Part shown: piece after piece, positions 9,323 to 19,959 of the stretch | How positions within the stretch are numbered: the stretch's first letter is position 1 | How the letters are laid out: the number at the start of each line of letters is the position of its first letter | NCBI GenBank assembly: GCA_030848705.1 | Contig: JAUIZM010000017.1 | Coordinates: 620,001 to 684,000 of the forward strand | Reading direction: 5' to 3' | Origin: Heracleum sosnowskyi | Taxonomy: Eukaryota; Streptophyta; Magnoliopsida; Apiales; Apiaceae | Length of the DNA: 64,000 nt | Made by a program: the position numbers and the translations under genes | The notes under the pieces: generated by a model | What the model saw: the letters and a program-made list of their open reading frames with translations, nothing else | Databases searched by the model: none | What the model was told of the DNA's origin: nothing

Positions 9323-12300
9323 TCATTTGATTTCTTGAATATCAGGCACTGTCCTGATATAGTCTGTAAGCAATCTTCTTTCAGCTCTCTCTAGCTCAGC
9401 AATCATAATCTCTTTCAGCTCCTTCAATTCCGGATCACTTTCACCAGTTTGATATATGGCAGCCCTCAGAGAATATATGTTGTTTCTTCTCATATCATTG
9501 CCCAGCCTTATTATAAAGGCTTTGTCAGATTCCAAATTGAATTCCAACACCTTTATTCCAAAAGCTATAGAAAGCTTTGCACTATCTCTTCTCATCTCAA
9601 CAAGATTTCCATGAGCATCTTTGTACTTAGGAATGTAAGCACTTGTAATTTTAGCACCACTGAGAACCTTTGCTCTCATCATCCTTACTCTCAAAACTTC
9701 AGCAGCATTTTGAGTCCTTTGATTTCTGACTTTGAGTAGATATAAGACATATTCTAACTCTTCAGCCATTTTCAAATGTATATCATTTTCACCTATTCTG
9801 TATACTCTGCCATCAGCCATGAAGTATAACAGAAAGTCCTTCCTAAGTCCCTTATGATAAATTAACTGAACAGACTCTAGCTTGTCAAGGCTCTCTTGAG
9901 TAACCCCAACACCAGGTTCTGCCAGTGATGTTTGATCCATTGGACTGTTATTTATCCTCTTCTCTCTGTGTGAACCTAAACCAGACTTGTCATAAGATTG
10001 TTTTCCATGTACTGTCCTGGTTTGAGAAAAATCCACAGGTTCTAATGTCAGAGTTTCAGAAAGTACAGGTCTTAAGAAACCTTTGAGTTGAGTTTGTACA
10101 ACTTGAGCCTTGTCAGAGGTTGTCACAATTTTAGTAGCAATATCAACATGAGCAACGTCAGAGGTTGATTTGTTTATCCTTGATTCAACTTGAGCAATGT
10201 CAGAGGTTGAATAAATCTTCTTTGGTAACTGTTCTTCTTCTACCAGTTTACCTTTTCCTTTGTCATTTCTTGCAATAGTAGGTCTCCTTGAGTATTGCAA
10301 ACTTTGATCAGAGTTTACATTATCTTTAATAGATATTCCTATCTCTTTTCTCCTTGGAGCTTTACCTTTCTTTGTATAAGTACCAGCTTCCATTTTCTTC
10401 TGGTGCTCTTCATTTATCATTCTTAATTCAGCATCATAATCCTCAACTGTTACCTCACCACCATGCTCTTCTAAAAACATTTTAGTAGCAATTTCCTCAT
10501 CTGTGGTAGGCTTATCAGAGATTATCAAACTTTTGAGTTTTGGACCACTGGCAGAGTTTGCATTTCCCTTACCAGAGTTTGATCTTCTATCAGAGTTTGA
10601 TCTTGGTGTCTTTGATCTTAGTGGTCTTCTATCAGAATTTAATCTTAAACTCTTTCCATCTCCCTTGCTTCCACCATCATTACCATCATCCCTCCGTCTC
10701 AGAGTTTGAGTGTCTTTGCATTTGTCACTTGGTACACTCTCCCCCTTTTTGACATCATCAGAAAGTAGTACTGATGTCAGCAACTCAATTGCAGTAGAAA
10801 TTGAAGTCAGTTGGGCAGACATAGCAGTCTGGTTGTCCTCAACTTTCCCAAGCCTCTTCTGAATTTCATCAGAGTCCTTAGCTTGCTTCTTGAACATAGA
10901 ATTGTAGTAAGATCTATCATTCTTCAGAGTAAGATCTCTCATACCAACTTCATTCCTCAAAGCAGTGACCTCCTTATGAGACTCATCAAATCTGTTGTGA
11001 AGAGACTTAATTTGAATCACAGTGGCCTTTAGACTTGTAAGAACATCAGAAGATGAAATGGTTTTGATAGATTGATTAACAAAATCAGCAGCCCTCTGAG
11101 CAGAAAAAACACAATCAGCATCTGCCCAGTTTTTGAAGTACATATCTTGAAAGTACTCAGCATTAGCACGATTTGCTTCTCTTACAGTATCAGAGTCTAC
11201 ATCTTCTGATAATTCAACCTGTATATCAGGATTAGAATGAGCATCTTTACTATCATCAGAATTTGTTGCATTGTCTTCTTGATTTTCTTCAGCATCTGGA
11301 ATAACTTGCTGTACAGCTTCAGGAGTTTCAGAGTTTAGATTTGCAACTAACTCTGCTTCTCTGTGAACAACCTCAACAACCGACTGTTGTAGAGCTTCAA
11401 GCAACAATTCATCATTGTCTTCTACATGAACCGTAAGACTTTCAGAGTTTGTTGGAAAAACCTCTGCTTCAACACAATTCTCTCCTGTAGCGTCATTTAA
11501 AATCTTCTCTACTTCTACTCCTGGAACAACCTCAGCTTTCTCAACATTTTCAACAATCTGCTCAGAAGAGACAGATTTTGCTGCCTGATCAACCTCTTCA
11601 CCCAATTCAGGAATTTGATTGGTGACAGAGAGGATCTCTGTATGAGTTGCCATTGATTCTTCAAGTACCAGAGTGGCTTGATCAGCTGCCACATCCTCAG
11701 TGTCACAAACACTGATAGCAGGATGTGCTTCAAGAACATTTTCCATTTCAAAATCAGCATTAAAATCTTGTGCCATATCAGACACAGAGACTGCTTCAAC
11801 ATTTTCAGCATCCTCCTGAACAAAAACTGCAGGAGCTTCAGTAACTTTTGAAGAAACATTCTCAGCACCAAATAAATGTGCTGCTACCAGTCTTCTTTTC
11901 CTTTGATGAAGAGTTTCATCATCAGTTTCACTCTCCTCATCAACAACATCAGATTTTGCCCTGTTGGCCCTTCTTTTCTTTAACTTTTTCTTCTGAGGCA
12001 TATCATCAGTGTTTGATACCCCAGCTTCAGCATTTGATGGATTCACTCTAGCAGACTTAACATCTCTTAACTTAGTCTTCTTTGACCTTTGTGATTGAGA
12101 CATAGAAGGTCCAGCTTCAGAGTTTGCAAGTGGTTGTTGTTGTTGTGAATTGATCAGGAATTGTTGCACAGACTCAGGCAACATCAAAACACCAACATCT
12201 CCTTTCTTGTTATCTTTATTAGTGAGATCAGAGAATATGCGTTTATGCAATTTAAACGAGAGAATGACATCATCCTCTAAAATCTCAACATCAGGACAGC

Positions 12301-12943
12301 AAAAGTTGAATAATAATTGACAAAATCTAGAGAAATAAACAACATTCCTATTCTCTAGCATTTTCTCACCAATATTAGTTAAAACTAGCCTAGCAACATC
12401 AAAATTTCCTCCATAAAGAAGAGAATACCCGATTTGCAGACTATCAGTGGGAATTGCATCCCAATTCGTGCACTTCTTTCCAAAAGCCCTTGTTATGCAG
12501 TCGAAAAAGAAACTCCATTCCTTGCGCAAAAACGGCCTTTTGAGTTGACCAATCTTTGTCAATGGTCCAGAGTAGCCTATTTCCCTCATCATTCTCACCA
12601 ACTCAAAATCACCAATAGAGATTGTGAAAGCATTGAAATCCTCAAGACCCAAAGCATCACGAACAGTAGTTGGAGTAACTATAAACTCTTCTCCTTGAAA
12701 TTCAAAAATTATGGACGGAGACCTAGACTCTCCTCCATTATCATAAGTGCCTGTCTGCCAAAGAGTCCTGATTTGAGATGCAGACAGCTTCAACGGTGCG
12801 GTGAGAGCAGTACCAACATCAGAGTTTGACAAGAAATCCTGAATCAAATGAAACGCCTCCGGTGCGTTCTCATTTGCCAGAGGAGCAGCATAGTTGTTTG
12901 GGACAAATTCTAACCCAGAAGCAGTAAACATTGTTGTAGCCAT
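9323..12943 (-). CDS. Extra ORF of the copia element (1206 aa), between pol and 3' LTR
   Basis: This is an intact ORF on the same strand as pol, in the place where Sireviruses carry an 'envelope-like' gene. Residues 1-270 look globular. A basic stretch at about 320-335 (KKKLKKRRANRAK) resembles a nuclear localisation signal. Residues 360-620 are acidic and rich in Glu, Val and Ala. Residues 640-740 have coiled-coil character. Residues 770-850 are rich in Ser, Asn, Arg and Asp. A second globular part covers about 1010-1206. The phrase TSD(x)A(x)V is used three times near 920-950. No signal peptide or membrane segment is seen, so envelope function is not supported. A structural, Gag-like or nuclear role is as likely. 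The N-terminal part resembles in style the anonymous plant transposon-associated domains, but I cannot name a family. Confidence 0.8.
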   Translation of the reverse strand: MATTMFTASGLEFVPNNYAAPLANENAPEAFHLIQDFLSNSDVGTALTAPLKLSASQIRTLWQTGTYDNGGESRSPSIIFEFQGEEFIVTPTTVRDALGLEDFNAFTISIGDFELVRMMREIGYSGPLTKIGQLKRPFLRKEWSFFFDCITRAFGKKCTNWDAIPTDSLQIGYSLLYGGNFDVARLVLTNIGEKMLENRNVVYFSRFCQLLFNFCCPDVEILEDDVILSFKLHKRIFSDLTNKDNKKGDVGVLMLPESVQQFLINSQQQQPLANSEAGPSMSQSQRSKKTKLRDVKSARVNPSNAEAGVSNTDDMPQKKKLKKRRANRAKSDVVDEESETDDETLHQRKRRLVAAHLFGAENVSSKVTEAPAVFVQEDAENVEAVSVSDMAQDFNADFEMENVLEAHPAISVCDTEDVAADQATLVLEESMATHTEILSVTNQIPELGEEVDQAAKSVSSEQIVENVEKAEVVPGVEVEKILNDATGENCVEAEVFPTNSESLTVHVEDNDELLLEALQQSVVEVVHREAELVANLNSETPEAVQQVIPDAEENQEDNATNSDDSKDAHSNPDIQVELSEDVDSDTVREANRANAEYFQDMYFKNWADADCVFSAQRAADFVNQSIKTISSSDVLTSLKATVIQIKSLHNRFDESHKEVTALRNEVGMRDLTLKNDRSYYNSMFKKQAKDSDEIQKRLGKVEDNQTAMSAQLTSISTAIELLTSVLLSDDVKKGESVPSDKCKDTQTLRRRDDGNDGGSKGDGKSLRLNSDRRPLRSKTPRSNSDRRSNSGKGNANSASGPKLKSLIISDKPTTDEEIATKMFLEEHGGEVTVEDYDAELRMINEEHQKKMEAGTYTKKGKAPRRKEIGISIKDNVNSDQSLQYSRRPTIARNDKGKGKLVEEEQLPKKIYSTSDIAQVESRINKSTSDVAHVDIATKIVTTSDKAQVVQTQLKGFLRPVLSETLTLEPVDFSQTRTVHGKQSYDKSGLGSHREKRINNSPMDQTSLAEPGVGVTQESLDKLESVQLIYHKGLRKDFLLYFMADGRVYRIGENDIHLKMAEELEYVLYLLKVRNQRTQNAAEVLRVRMMRAKVLSGAKITSAYIPKYKDAHGNLVEMRRDSAKLSIAFGIKVLEFNLESDKAFIIRLGNDMRRNNIYSLRAAIYQTGESDPELKELKEIMIAELERAERRLLTDYIRTVPDIQEIK

Positions 12944-14319
12944 TAGAGATGTTTAGAAGAAAGCAAGAAATAAGACAGAGAAAAGTGTAGAATGTATGCA
13001 GTGAAAGTGTTTGAGACAGTGTTTGTGAGTAAAGAAAATGAAGTGTGTAAAAGAATGAACCGTTTATGTGTAGTAAGTTTAAATAATGACTGTGAAAATT
13101 AAAACTGAATCGTTTTAATCATTACTACACACAGCAGGCATCTTTGAAAAATGTGTGAGTGGGACAGATGTCAAACATGTATACGCTGACAGCTGTATGT
13201 AACAACTTCCAATACACACGCGCAGTAAAAATAGCCATAATTACCGCTTTTCACACTTTTCAAAACACTCAACCTCTCTCTCCTCTGTTTAATACAAATA
13301 TGAACCGTTTGTACTCATACTCTTTCGAATTTCTAAACAAATGTCTAATCTCAAAATTATAAAATGTCTAAAACAAAGAAATCATTTTAACCATCAGAGA
13401 TTAAAACAAAATTACCTCGGCGTATTTCTCACAATACATCAGTGTTTACCATTTGTCCTTCTTTGTCAATAAATTCTTTCCTCAAACTGTACAGGTGTGA
13501 ATAATTGTGTGTGCTATAGCAGAGTTTACCGAAATCAATATTTAGATCATCTCAAAGTGCATAAAATCCACAAACTTAAGCAGTAAAAACTGGTTGCCTA
13601 AACTCTCATGTAAAACATAAAATCTGATTTTTATATCTAAACTCTGTATTTTGATATCCTTTCATTTGGATATATCTTTTATTCTTCACCCCCTTTATAT
13701 ATGTATTTTTTTTTTTAATTTTTCCAGTAATCAGTGGTTGATATTAGTCACCAAAAATCAAAGATTTTAGCCCTTATTTCATACAATAAGTTCCTGGATC
13801 TTCCCAGGCACAACATGATCTCAAAGGAATTTGTGCTCTTTTTGGCATCTTTTGATTTGAGGGTGAATTATTTACAATTAATAATCAGAGTTTAGACTTT
13901 TCATCAGTTAATGCAATTAATTTATGAGAGAAAATGCAAACAGCTAATACAGACTCAGTGTATAGGATCAATAAACTAAGAGATGCTATAAATACAGAGA
14001 CAGTATCATGCTGTGTTAACTTACTGCACATATTTGAGATCAGAATCTATACAACTTTTAAGGATTCATAATTACTTACTGAGAATTATGCTTCATACAA
14101 ATTTCTTCATTGGTCAATATGTTTCAGACAAAATTACAATCATAGTATAGCATTAGACTATAACTATCAGAGTATGACCAAAACTTTATGACTAACAGAG
14201 TTTAGCATCAGAGTTTACTTTCAGAGTTTATGACACTGGTACTCATAACAGTTAATACATGCAAAGAATCATGAGCATAAAAATCAAACATTTATAGTTT
14301 TTGAGTCTAACCCGTATCT
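12944..14319 (-). other. Non-coding spacer inside the copia element, upstream of the extra ORF
   Basis: The 1.4-kb stretch between the pol stop and the extra-ORF start has no coding frame. It contains at least five cagagttt words (13519, 13885, 14200, 14209, 14219). It may hold a promoter or splice acceptor for expression of the extra ORF; no specific site can be shown. Confidence 0.5.
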
Positions 14320-16998
14320 CTAATCAAAACCAGAGATCATTCCAAGTTCATTTACCAATCTTGTAAAAGTAGCTTCACTCAAAGGTTTGGTGAAGATATC
14401 TGCAAGTTGTTGGTCTGTAGACACAAAATGAAGCTCAATATTTTCTTCCTCCACTTGTTCCCTGATAAAATGATAACTTATGCTGATGTGCTTGGTCATG
14501 GAATGCTGTACTGGGTTACCTGTCATAGCAATAGCACTTTGGTTATCACAGTAAATAGGTATTTTAGAGTACCTTAACCCATAATCCAACAACTGATTCT
14601 TCATCCACAGAATCTGTGCACAACAGCTACCAGCAGCTATATACTCTGCTTCTGCAGTGGATGTGGAAATTGATTTCTGTTTCTTGCTATACCAAGAAAC
14701 CAATCTGTCACCTAAGAATTGACAGCTTCCACTTGTACTTTTTCTGTCTATCTTACAGCCTGCAAAATCTGCATCAGAGTAACCAATTAGCTTAAACTCT
14801 GATTCTCTAGGATACCACAAACCCAAGGTTATGGTTCTTTTGAGATATTTAAAAATCCTTTTTACAGCTGTTAGATGAGGCTCTCTGGGATCTGCTTGAA
14901 ATCTTGTACAAAGACATGTGGCATACATGATATCAGGTCTACTTGCTGTGAGATACAGAAGAGACCCTATCATGCCTCTATAGGTTGTCATATCCACTGT
15001 GGCACCTGTGTCTTTGTCTAGCTTTGTTGCTGTAGCCATGGGAGTTGTAGCAGATGAACTATCAAGCATGCCAAATTTCTTTAGAAGATTTCTGGTATAC
15101 TTTGCTTGATTGATAAAAATCCCATCATCTGTTTGCTTGACCTGTAAGCCTAGAAAATAACTAAGCTCTCCCATCATGCTCATTTGGTACCTGGACAGCA
15201 TAAGCTTTGCAAACTTCTTACAAAGTTTGTCATTAGTAGATCCAAAAATAATATCATCTACATAAATTTGAACTAAAAGCAAATCATCACCAGAATTAAA
15301 ATAAAACAAAGTTTTATCAATTGTACCTCTTGTGAACCCACTTTCTAAAAGAAATTGAGCAAGAGTTTCATACCATGCTCTTGGTGCTTGCTTTAGTCCA
15401 TATAGTGTCTTGTCAAGCCTGTAGACATAATCTGGATGCTTGGAATCTACAAATCCTGGTGGTTGTTCAACAAACACTTCTTCTTCAAGCTTCCCATTGA
15501 GAAAAGCACTTTTCACATCCATCTGAAAGACTTTAAATTTCTTGTGTGCAGCATAGGCCAGAAAAATTCTTATGGCCTCCAATCTTGCAACTGGAGCAAA
15601 GGTTCCATCATAGTCAATTCCTTCCTGTTGTGAATAACCTTTAGCCACAAGTCTAGCCTTGTTTCTTGTAATCACACCTTCACTGTCAGTCTTGTTTCTG
15701 AAAACCCACTTTGTACCTACAATTGATCTATTCTTTGGTCTAGGTACAAGTGTCCAGACCTCATTTCTTTCAAATTCATTTAACTCTTCTTGCATTGTTG
15801 TTATCCAGTTTGCATCTTGAAGAGCTTCTTCCACTTTCTTTGGTTCTGTTTGAGACAAGAAAGCATGATACAGGCATTCATTTGTAGTAGCACTTCTAGT
15901 TCTTACACTAGCATCAGGATCTCCAATTATAAGATCAGGTGTATGTGCCTGTGTCCACTTTCTTGCTGTTGGTAAGTGGTTCCTTGCATCATTATTGAAT
16001 CCTCCCCCTTGATCCATGCTCTCCTGATTCATATGTTGACTTTCTGCAGCATCTGAAGCTCCCCCTGAATTGGATGGCTCAGAGTTTAAACTGTCAGAGT
16101 TTGAATCAGTTTCCTCAACTGACTCACTTGTTGTGTCTTGTTGAGCTTCTTCACGCTCCCCCTCAACTGGTTCTCTATTTTGTTCAATTTGAGAATTTCC
16201 AGTTTCTCCAGTATTTACCAGTAGAGGTTCAGAGTATGCTTCATCAGAGTTTGTCAGAACCGCTTCATCAGAGTTTACATTATCAGAGAATAAATCTTCA
16301 TTTTCAAAGCGCAGTTGATCATATTTATCTAAGTCATCAAGTCCAGTTATTTTCTTGTCATCAAATGACACATGTATAGACTCCATGATCACCTTTGTTC
16401 TCAGATTGTAGACTCTGAATGCTTTTGTTGACAGTGGATAGCCAACAAAGATTCCTTCATCAACTTTTAACTCGAACTTAGTCAACTGTTCAGGATGAGT
16501 CTTCAACACAAAGCATTTGCATCCAAATATATGAAAATATTTCAAATTTGGCTTCTTATTTTTCACCATCTCATATGGTGTTTTCCCATGCTTGTTGATC
16601 AGTGTAGCATTCTGAGTAAAACAGGCAGTTTGAACAGCTTCTGCCCAGAAATAGGTTGGTAACTTTGCTTCATCAAGCATTGTTATGGCTGCTTCAATTA
16701 AAGTTCTGTTCTTTCTTTCAACTACACCATTTTGCTGTGGAGTTCCAGGTGCAGAAAATTCTTGTTTCACTCCTCTTTCCTTGCAGAAAGCTTCCATGAT
16801 TGAGTTTATGAATTCAGTTCCATTATCACTCCTTATAATTTTTACTTTGTACTGTGATCCTTTGTCCAGTTGATTTACATGATCCAATAGAGTTTGAGCA
16901 GTTTCATCCTTCTTTGATAAGAAATACACCCATGTATATCTAGTATATTCATCAACCATTATGTTTTCAATCTTTATAGACATATAGGGACTAAGCAT
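14320..16998 (-). pseudogene. Copia pol: integrase core, reverse transcriptase, RNase H (N-terminally truncated)
   Basis: 892 residues are open. The integrase core has D16 (MVDEYTRYTW), D58 (RSDNGTEF) and E94 (QQNGVVERKNR), a DD35E spacing. An acidic Ser/Asn/Glu-rich linker covers about 235-350. RT begins near 410 (GTKWVFRNK) and carries YVDDIIFGS at about 575-583. RNase H carries YSDADFAGC near 740, STAEAEYIA, and YCDNQSAI; the polyprotein ends in ADIFTKPL plus a short tail. All catalytic residues are present. The zinc-binding N-terminus of integrase and the end of the protease are missing because the DNA upstream (about 17000-17430) is foreign. The reading frame as listed therefore starts inside the integrase and cannot be expressed as a normal polyprotein. 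Confidence 0.9.
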
Positions 16999-16999
16999 A

Positions 17000-17430
17000 A
17001 TTGGGAGACTAAGTGATTTCTATCTTTATTGTGGATATTATTTAGGATGGTATTTGTGCAACGAAAGTTGGCTTATATCAGTTTTGTGTGTTCGATCAGG
17101 TATTAATAAATCACATGAAAAGGCTAGAGAATTGGAAACTATAGATGGATTGTTTAATGAAGTTAAAATTCCATGTTTTATTTGCATAAGTAATTCAATA
17201 TAACCCTTCGTTCGAATAGTTGATAATTAGTTATAAATTTTAGAAAACTTTTAGTGGTAAACAAAATCCAATTTGTTATTTGTTTTAGCATCGAATAATA
17301 ATCATACATTGGTGAGTGAATTAACTAGACAATACAACGAGTCCCTGTAGGAACGAACCTTACTTACTATCTGTATTACTTGAGATCACGTGCACTTGCG
17401 TGTTGAGTTTGGTCATAACAGTGTCCTATG
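17000..17430. other. Foreign or replaced segment inside copia pol
   Basis: Copia homology stops at about 17432, after the protease motif, and resumes at about 16985 inside the integrase. The 430 bp between has stops in all minus-strand frames and no GAG-pre-integrase or HHCC signature. The part near 17330-17420 (with gtccctgtaggaacg and cacgtgcacttgcgtg) has the look of a dispersed plant retroelement sequence, which I recognise only in style. Confidence 0.6.
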
Positions 17431-17431
17431 T

Positions 17432-17558
17432 TGCCATCTCCATAGGAAACTTTTGGGCCAGCCTTCTCCTTAAAGTCTGATAGCAGGGCTTTATTTCCAG
17501 TCATATGTCCTGAGCATCCACTGTCCATAATAAGTGTGCTCTCTATTATACCCTGCAA
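17432..17558 (-). pseudogene. Copia aspartic protease fragment
   Basis: The peptide MDSGCSGHMTG is the conserved active-site block of plant copia proteases (D-S/T-G with the following HMTG). It continues to VSYGDGNIG and then leaves the family. Its frame differs from the upstream gag frame, so a frameshift as well as the truncation separates them. Confidence 0.8.
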
Positions 17559-17571
17559 TCACAAACAAACA

Positions 17572-18438
17572 CTAAGTGTTAGTTTTAAGGATCCAGACTT
17601 GCTTGGATCCTTTGCCTTTCTTAACAGTGTTAGCTTTTGCAGCGGAATCACTATCAACAGAGTTTAAACTAACATTGTCAGACTTTACACTTGCAGAGTT
17701 TGCCCTGACCCATTTTAAGTTGGGTTTTAGCTCATAATAGTTATGATAAATAGCATGATAACTCTTACAAGTACAAATAGAATGCCAAGTGCTCCCACAA
17801 TGTGTGCATAAAGTCTGTGGTTTAACTCTTACATAATCATTCTTTACTCCTGATGTAGAAGGTAAAGAGTTAATTTCTTTGTTCTTATTGCAAAATCTAG
17901 CAAGATGGTTAGAACTACCACAATTATAACATGTTTTCCTTGGAGCAGCAGCAGTAGGCAAATAATTATTTCTTTTATTTATGCCTATCTTTCCATTCCT
18001 ATTTTTCTTGGACCCTTTTGGTTTCATGGCAGACTTTACCTCTTTGAGCTTATGATTGAACTGTTTTCCTGTCATCAAGCCAACATTAACCTGTTTTTCA
18101 CAAGTTTTTACTGGCTTTCTAACAGCTTCTATTTCCATTAGATTTTCTGTTATAATATTTTCCTGTCTTTCACAGGTTTCATCTGATTCCATATCGGCTT
18201 CTCTTACTACAACAGATTTTAACTTAGTGGACTCTGGAACAAATTTTACAGGTTTAAGTTGTGGTTTAACCTTAACCTTGTCTTTAAACCTAAGTTCATC
18301 ATTTTCACAATAGCCTAAACATACAGAATCTGTCTGAAACACTTGATGAGTGTCTCTTCCAGAGTTTGTCCAAGTCTTGATTATTTTTCTTTCTTTTTCT
18401 AGATCAGATTCTAGTTGCCTATATCTTTTGAGCAACTC
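17572..18438 (-). pseudogene. Downstream part of copia Gag with second and third zinc-knuckle-like motifs
   Basis: 287 residues are open in the same frame as the upstream gag, separated from it only by one TAG (18441-18439). The segment contains CYNCGSSNHLARFC (a CCHC knuckle) and CTHCGSTWHSICTC, which keeps the spacing but in a modified form. A long Gag with extra cysteine motifs before the protease fits Sireviruses. The listed start is not a real initiation site; translation would need readthrough of the TAG. Confidence 0.8.
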
Positions 18439-19896
18439 CTATTCAACATAAACAGCATCATCTCTTTCTTTTTGAATCTGCTTCATATTTTCAAGTTCTC
18501 CTTCAAGAAACTTGTTTCTATCTTTAAGGTTAAGATTCTCAGATTTAATTCTCTCATTTTCTAAAGTCTGATCCCTATAACTAACATGTACGCTTTTCAG
18601 ATATACTCTTAATTCAGATATATTATCAGTATCATAAGCATAAGTAGTTAGGGGTACCTTATTTTCAGATGATTCAGTCTCATCTTTGACAGTTGCCATA
18701 AGAGCATAATTTACTCCATCATCAGAGTCTGAAGTATCTGCCCAGTCTTTGCCTTTAGAGATGAGTGCTTTCTCAGATTTGCCTTTCTTGCACTCTGGGG
18801 CATAGTGACCCATCTCCTTACACTTGTAGCACTGGATTTCAGATTTATCCTTCTTGCCAGACTTGGTCTCCCTTCCATCAGACTTTCTAAAACTTTTCCT
18901 TTCAGAGTTTGAATCTTTCCTTGAGAATCTCTTTCCTTTCTTGAAGTTCTTGAATCCCATCTTCTTGAAGGTCTTCACCATCAATGCAGCCATTTGCATC
19001 ATCTGTTCTTCATCATCCTCAGAGTCAGAAGCTTCATCAGAGTTTGAGTCATCATCAGAGATTGATGACTCACTTTCAGATTTAATGACTAAAGCCTTTC
19101 CCTTGGCTCTCTTCCTTGATGATTCCTTCTTGATGGGCTTCTCCTCAACTTTGAGAGCAACCGATTTTGTCTTCTTGCTTGATCTTCTGTTTCTTTGTTC
19201 TATTTCCAATTCATGAGTTTTCAGTAACCCATAAATCTCATCAAGTTCAGTTTCAGCAAGTTCGTAATTATCTCTTATAGTTGTTGTCTTCAAATCCCAT
19301 CTTTCAGGTAAAGATAAGAGAAATTTGAGATTTGATTCTTCAAGATCATATTCTTTATCAACTAGAGATAAATCATTCAGCAGTTTACAGAATCTGTCGT
19401 ATGTCTCAGTCAAGGTTTCATTTGCTCTTGAATCAAAGTGCTCATACTCCTGAGTGAGTATTGTTTTCCTGTTCTTCTTTATAGCAGTGGTTCCTTGACA
19501 CCTGACTTCCAAAGCATCCCAGATTTCTTTTGAAGTTTTGCAACCAATTACTCTGTTAGACATAACATTATCTAAAGCACTGTGTAGAAGATGTCTAACC
19601 TTTGCATCTTTTGCAATTGATGAGATGTCCTCAGGAGTCATATCTTTCTTTTCCTTCGGAACAGTCTTTTGTTCTTGACCATCAACAATAGGAGACAATT
19701 TAGTCGGCATATGAGGACCATCATAGATTCTGTCAAGATATTCTGGATCTGTAGCCTCCAGAAACATGGTCATCTTCACCTTCCAAATTGGATACTCCAC
19801 TGGCCTGAGAATTGGAACCCTGATTGTTTCATACCGACTCACAGAATTAGGTTTAACCTGTTCAACCTTGGAAGGAGCTTGATTTTCTTCAGACAT
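18439..19896 (-). CDS. Copia Gag (capsid/nucleocapsid), terminated by an in-frame TAG
   Basis: 485 residues. The N-terminus has the copia Gag start (WKVKMTMFLEA at about 38-48), followed by the helical UBN2-type capsid region to about 240. A Lys/Ser/Asp-rich linker leads to a CCHC zinc knuckle (CYKCKEMGHYAPEC) near residue 355, and a coiled-coil-like C-terminus (NLKDRNKFLEGELENMKQ) follows. The ATG lies 60 bp inside the PBS, as expected for the first ORF. The frame continues after the TAG. Gag would form the virus-like particle and bind the element RNA. Confidence 0.85.
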   Translation of the reverse strand: MSEENQAPSKVEQVKPNSVSRYETIRVPILRPVEYPIWKVKMTMFLEATDPEYLDRIYDGPHMPTKLSPIVDGQEQKTVPKEKKDMTPEDISSIAKDAKVRHLLHSALDNVMSNRVIGCKTSKEIWDALEVRCQGTTAIKKNRKTILTQEYEHFDSRANETLTETYDRFCKLLNDLSLVDKEYDLEESNLKFLLSLPERWDLKTTTIRDNYELAETELDEIYGLLKTHELEIEQRNRRSSKKTKSVALKVEEKPIKKESSRKRAKGKALVIKSESESSISDDDSNSDEASDSEDDEEQMMQMAALMVKTFKKMGFKNFKKGKRFSRKDSNSERKSFRKSDGRETKSGKKDKSEIQCYKCKEMGHYAPECKKGKSEKALISKGKDWADTSDSDDGVNYALMATVKDETESSENKVPLTTYAYDTDNISELRVYLKSVHVSYRDQTLENERIKSENLNLKDRNKFLEGELENMKQIQKERDDAVYVE

Positions 19897-19943
19897 GATT
19901 ATTACTGTGTTTGAATCGAAAAATTGTATATATTAAACAGCCT

Positions 19944-19958
19944 TGGCTCTGATACCAA
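19944..19958 (-). other. Primer binding site of the copia element
   Basis: The minus strand reads TGGTATCAGAGCC two bases inside the 5' LTR, the complement of the 3' end of initiator tRNA-Met, used by most plant copia elements. Confidence 0.9.
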
Positions 19959-19959
19959 T

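Noticed and set aside
10503..12829. Plus-strand ORFs opposite the 1206-aa gene
   Set aside because: Antisense shadows of a long low-complexity coding sequence.
9323..12943. Calling the extra ORF an envelope gene
   Set aside because: No signal peptide, membrane segment or fusion-like region is visible, so only position supports it.
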